Assembly (NCBI RefSeq): GCF_000002425.4 | Contig: NC_037256.1 | Coordinates: 13,772,233 to 13,836,232 of the forward strand | Direction of reading: 5' to 3' | Length of the DNA stretch: 64,000 bases | Source of the DNA: Physcomitrium patens | Lineage: Eukaryota > Streptophyta > Bryopsida > Funariales > Funariaceae | In this document: piece after piece, positions 60,205 to 64,000 of the stretch | How positions within the stretch are numbered: position 1 is the first letter of the stretch | Layout: each line of letters opens with the position of its first letter | Position numbers and translations under genes: made by a program | Notes under the pieces: model-generated | What the model saw: only the letters and a program-made list of their open reading frames with translations | Databases searched by the model: none | What the model was told of the DNA's origin: nothing

Positions 60205-62088
60205 CTACATGAAGTCGTAATCATCTACTGCATCGTAAGAAACTCCACCCATTCCATCATCGTCTGGCTTATCAACAATAAGCTGCTTCTTCTTCGCACC
60301 TGTTGTATCCAAACTAAAAGTTAGCAAAGATCACAAAACCCCATCCAGAAAATGAAAGACGAAAATGACCAGATATTGGGACATAGACGAAGAAATAGAG
60401 AATTACAAACCATCACGGACTGGTGCAGGTTCTTATAGAAAATTGCTTTCAGAAATTTGACCGTCACCTTCAGACATGACCATGCAGTCACCTACCTGTT
60501 TTCTTTTTTCCTGCAGTGGCGTCCCTCTCCGCTTTCAATTTCTCGTTGGCAATAACGGTCATACTTGATGCAATCTCCTTAGCATCAGAAGCTTTCATGT
60601 TTGCAACTGAATGACGCATGATTGCTCTAAGAAGCGTCATATAATGAAAACTTTTCTGTAAACATTGCACATAGCCCATACGAATGCAAGTGAAAATCAG
60701 GTTGAACCAGCAAACCAATATAAACAGTAAAATATGTTCTACTTTGACTATTTTTACCGTTTCTATAACGTAACAGATAAAAACTTCACAGATACCTGGA
60801 CAGAGAGGATGCAATCAAATACGTACACGCCGGAATCAACAGGATGAGGCGAGTAGCACGTATATGAAGTACAATAAAAGCAAAGACAAGCAAGCTAATA
60901 GCTGCACTTAAATTCAGATGCTTATGTAGATTACCCCCATTAGGTGAGACTGCATATAAAATACCTCAAATGGTCTTATCTTCTGGGCAAGCAATTCAGC
61001 ATACTCCAGAAAGTCATCCTCGGACTTAGGAATAAAATCCTCTAAACTACGACCACCTCGAGTCTTGCCTCCAAATAGCTCAGATGTATTTTGATAATCG
61101 GCTTCCTCAACCAGCCTATTGAACGTCACAGCAAATTCATCAGCACAAAAACTTAACCTTAAAAATGTGTGTAATGATGTCCCACAACATATGCACAGCA
61201 GTAAAGTTCCATGAGAAGTGTACTGCAAAACAATTCCAAGGGGATGACTAAAATAAAAACCACTATTCAGTGCTCCTGGCTAAAAGAACAATCTCACAGG
61301 TTCATGTATTCAAATAAGCCGAATAGATGAATAATAATAGCTGCTCACTAAGGAAAACATAAGTTAAATGACCAGCTTTAATTTTACAACTTGGTACCTT
61401 TGTTGTCGAAGCTTCTCCGCCAATGGGTCGGAAAGGACCCCTTCATCGCTAGTTGCCTTCTTCGGCTTCTCCTTTTTCTTCTCAGCCTTGGGTTTGGGTA
61501 CAGCAACCTGCACAAAATGCAACTCACTGTCAAGACCTCCCCATCCCATCATGATGACACCAGAAAAAGCGTACGGATCGAACAGCATATACATGCTAGC
61601 CTTCTTTACAGTATTACCAGAAATATTCGGCATAAATTACATCAAAGCCGAGCACTAAATAAACTGATGACAATGTAATGGTTGCAAGATAGCCTTTGAA
61701 TTCAAGACATAAAAAGAAAATATAAATTAAATAGGTGTAATTCTAAATAAAATCATGTCCTTAAAATAGAAGGAAAAAGTGGCACATATGTTATCTCATG
61801 GTTCACAGATTCAAAAGACACGTACAACTTTGGGCTTCTCTTCTACTGGTTCCTCCTCGGCATCTTCGTCATCCCATTGGCTCTTCACTTGAGTTGCCTC
61901 CTTGGCCAACACAGGCGGCAAGGGAGTAAAATCTTCGGCATCTGAAAAGACAAACGGAAGGTGTGCAAGATCTGAATCATTGTGCCCCGACACAGAGAAG
62001 TACAACAGAACCACTTTCAGTGCTTTAACGCAAAAGGACGACAAAGCACAGAAAGGGAACAAAGAAACTTACCCCAATCATCATCCAT
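60205..62088 (-). CDS. eIF3j: Translation initiation factor eIF3 subunit J
   Basis: eIF3j (Hcr1 in yeast) is a loosely bound eIF3 subunit that sits in the 40S decoding centre, helps mRNA recruitment and takes part in ribosome recycling in the cytoplasm. Six exons join in frame: 62073-62088, 61826-61941, 61398-61507, 60965-61115, 60496-60655 and 60205-60299, giving 215 residues (plant proteins are about 220). The order of features fits the family: acidic start MDDDWG with DAEDFTPLPPVLAKEATQVK, SQWDDEDAEEEP, a lysine-rich stretch (KPKAEKKKEKPKK), DPLAEKLRQQRLVEEADY, the conserved LEDFIPKSEDDFLEYAELLA, the helical IMRHSVANMKASDAKEIASS, and an acidic tail ending VDDYDFM. The first coding exon is only 16 bases. 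No key part is missing. Confidence 0.93.
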
Positions 62089-63479
62089 GATCCTTGAGCG
62101 GGAACTCCCTTAAAACTGTTACGAAAATTACTTGCAATGATTAAGGACCGGGCGACTTAGTACTCTCCGCAAAATTGCCGACTCCTCTGAGATAGCGGAC
62201 CCGACCTGTCAGCAGAATGAGCTGAGCATAAGGGTATACAAAAACATAATTTTGGTGACGCTGAATCGTATTGTTGCAACAAACTGTAGTTGATTCGAAC
62301 CACACAGTGAGCTGTCCCCAGCTAAAGAACCAATACTCAGCAGATAGAGTCAAATTCAGGGGATTCAAACCTCATGCACTTATTCTCTACGCCTTATCTT
62401 GGTTTTTCTCACCAAACACCTAGAAATTAAGCGTGGCAAGTATTTACTAAAACGGACACTTTTAAAAACATCTAGCGTTTTCTGCACTAGATGCTAAAGC
62501 CAAGTCAAATGATACGGTCTCGAATCTAAGGGATCACGGGTGACGAGTACATAGTGACCTCGCACAAACCCAACACATATATAACAAGAGAGGGACAAAC
62601 ACACCACGGAAACACGGGATAGAATCCATTAGAAATACAACACGAAATCCTCAATTTCATAAGTAAAAATGCAAGCGACGACTTGATCACTTCAAACATG
62701 TGTCCAAACAAAATCCAGATGAAAATACAAGTCGTCGGTATGTCGAGGAACGGGTCAAACATTGAACGTTGATGACACATGCCCTAAAAGATGTATGGAA
62801 TCAGCTCAAAAAAATCATGACCACAAAGTTTATTTTCCTGCGCATTATCCATAATAAAAACAAGGAAAATATAAAACGGAAAGGCAGCAAAACATTCTCG
62901 AGCATTTGACGGCAACAAAATCTACAAAGTTACAACGACTAGGTCATAGCCAAAGACCCTACACCAATACCAAGGTTTGAGTAAGGCTCTTACGATAAGA
63001 TTCAAGACCAGGGACTGCTACATCAACCAGCACAATCGAAAACTAAACAGGTCAACAAAAACTCATCGTGATAATGCCGCGCGTTGCACAACAGAGGCAG
63101 AACAAGTCAATCAACGACAAGAACCGTCCACGAGTTTATCCACAACACAGAAGCACCAAGAAAACCTAAAACACAACAGTCGCGAATCTTGATTGCGCAG
63201 CACTCACCGAGTCGATGTAGTTCCCCAGCCACAGTAGCCCTCCTCGAAAATCGGGAAGAACCTAATGACCCCGAAGCTAGTGGTAACAACACTGCACCAC
63301 AACGGACGAGACAAAATCGAGGAGCGATAAGAGGGAAGGATAGCCAAGAGTAGAGAGCAAATGCAAGGCGAGCGCAACAACGACGACAGCGGTGGCAATG
63401 GCGCCGCAGCAGCAACGCACGGCAACCTGGGGAAAAGTCTGCAACGAGGGTTGAGCCATATGCTCCCAGGCCCTTATAA

Positions 63480-63510
<31 letters not shown>

Positions 63511-64000
63511 CCTTCACGGTGGATGACAATGCAAAGTCATCCTCTGCGACTCATGGATGATCGATGACTATTGTTCGTTCATTCATTCATTCGCACCCCG
63601 CAAGTCAGTCAGGCCCTTTACCGGCATTCTTCTATCCACGTGCTAGTGGTTTAAGACCCTCCCTGTAAGTGGAATGCATTCAATATGTCCACGTGGATTA
63701 TAAATTTTAAAAATAGTCAGACCCCGTTGAAAAGAGGTTTAATGTGAGATTGCTACTCCAAAATTGTGGTCCAAATTCGTAATTAATTACAAGTAATAGA
63801 ATTAAATATAGGGGACCCATTCTAACCATCATGAAAAAGAGAAATGACCTCTAGATTCCTTTTTTCCCAATTGGATCTGCAACCAATGAAAACCAACCAC
63901 ATTCATCATGATTGCCATATTCTTCATCAAGGATGGGTTGATTTGGTAAAAACATGAGTCTAATTAACATTCTCCTAAATAAATAAATTTGTATATACAT
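62089..64000 (-). promoter_or_regulatory. Upstream region of eIF3j with a CT/GA microsatellite
   Basis: Sequence upstream of the eIF3j start. A GC-richer patch at about 63.0-63.5 kb ends in a run of about 13 CT units (63480-63505, GA on the gene strand), and CATT repeats lie near 63578-63593. GA/CT repeats are common near plant core promoters, so the transcription start and a 5' leader intron could be here. This is inference. After 63.7 kb the sequence becomes AT-rich. Confidence 0.4.

Noticed and set aside
62285-62300. GGTTCGAATC-like tRNA B-box on the minus strand
   Set aside because: The flanking bases do not form a T-arm and there is no cloverleaf or A-box at the right distance.
63107-63529. 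140-codon open frame on the minus strand upstream of eIF3j
   Set aside because: Low-complexity start from the GA repeat, no protein wording I recognise, and it overlaps the likely promoter or leader. Treated as a chance frame.

Overview
This is plant nuclear DNA, most likely from a moss. I read Physcomitrium-type from the small-intron genes, the alternation of gene islands with very AT-rich retrotransposon blocks, and a chromodomain Gypsy family of the kind described from mosses. The species call is inference. Five protein genes can be supported by spliced protein similarity. NUP205 runs off the left edge on the minus strand. A chloroplast DExH-box RNA helicase of the ISE2 type is on the plus strand at 25.4-32.9 kb. 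A small single-membrane-span protein lies tail to tail with it at 34.2-34.7 kb. A NAC transcription factor is at 41.3-42.7 kb on the plus strand. eIF3 subunit J is at 60.2-62.1 kb on the minus strand. These are unrelated housekeeping or regulatory genes, not an operon-like system.

Between the genes lie two retrotransposon blocks. Block 1 (about 6.1-22.6 kb) is a nest. An old Gypsy chromovirus copy (A) was cut open by a different old Gypsy element (B, 9149-15034) and later by a young relative of itself (C, 15772-20577). B itself contains a solo LTR of the A/C family (11648-12228). B and C are bounded by recognisable 5-bp target duplications. Block 2 (about 47.4-58.4 kb, minus strand) is a Copia element interrupted by a fourth family member (D, 50145-56557), next to a shortened second Copia. 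All are fossils with breaks.

The most interesting signals are in the A/C/D family. (1) Two bases inside the 5' LTR boundary is an 11-base sequence exactly complementary to an 11-base LTR stretch about 31 bases after a TATA box. This is the arrangement of Tf1/sushi-type self-primed reverse transcription rather than tRNA priming. (2) A conserved open frame of 140 codons, of unknown function, lies between the chromodomain and the polypurine tract in C and D and is decayed in A. (3) A perfect hairpin sits between the TATA box and the presumed RNA start. Outside the elements, a 72-bp perfect palindrome with no spacer (46605-46676), a stop-free 102-nt first intron in the helicase, a uORF whose stop overlaps the NAC start codon, and a five-tract G-quadruplex motif deserve a second look.

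The remaining stretches (5.4-6.1, 22.6-24.5, 35.0-36.3, 43.2-45.3 kb and others) are AT-rich, with microsatellites and homopolymers and no gene I can recognise.
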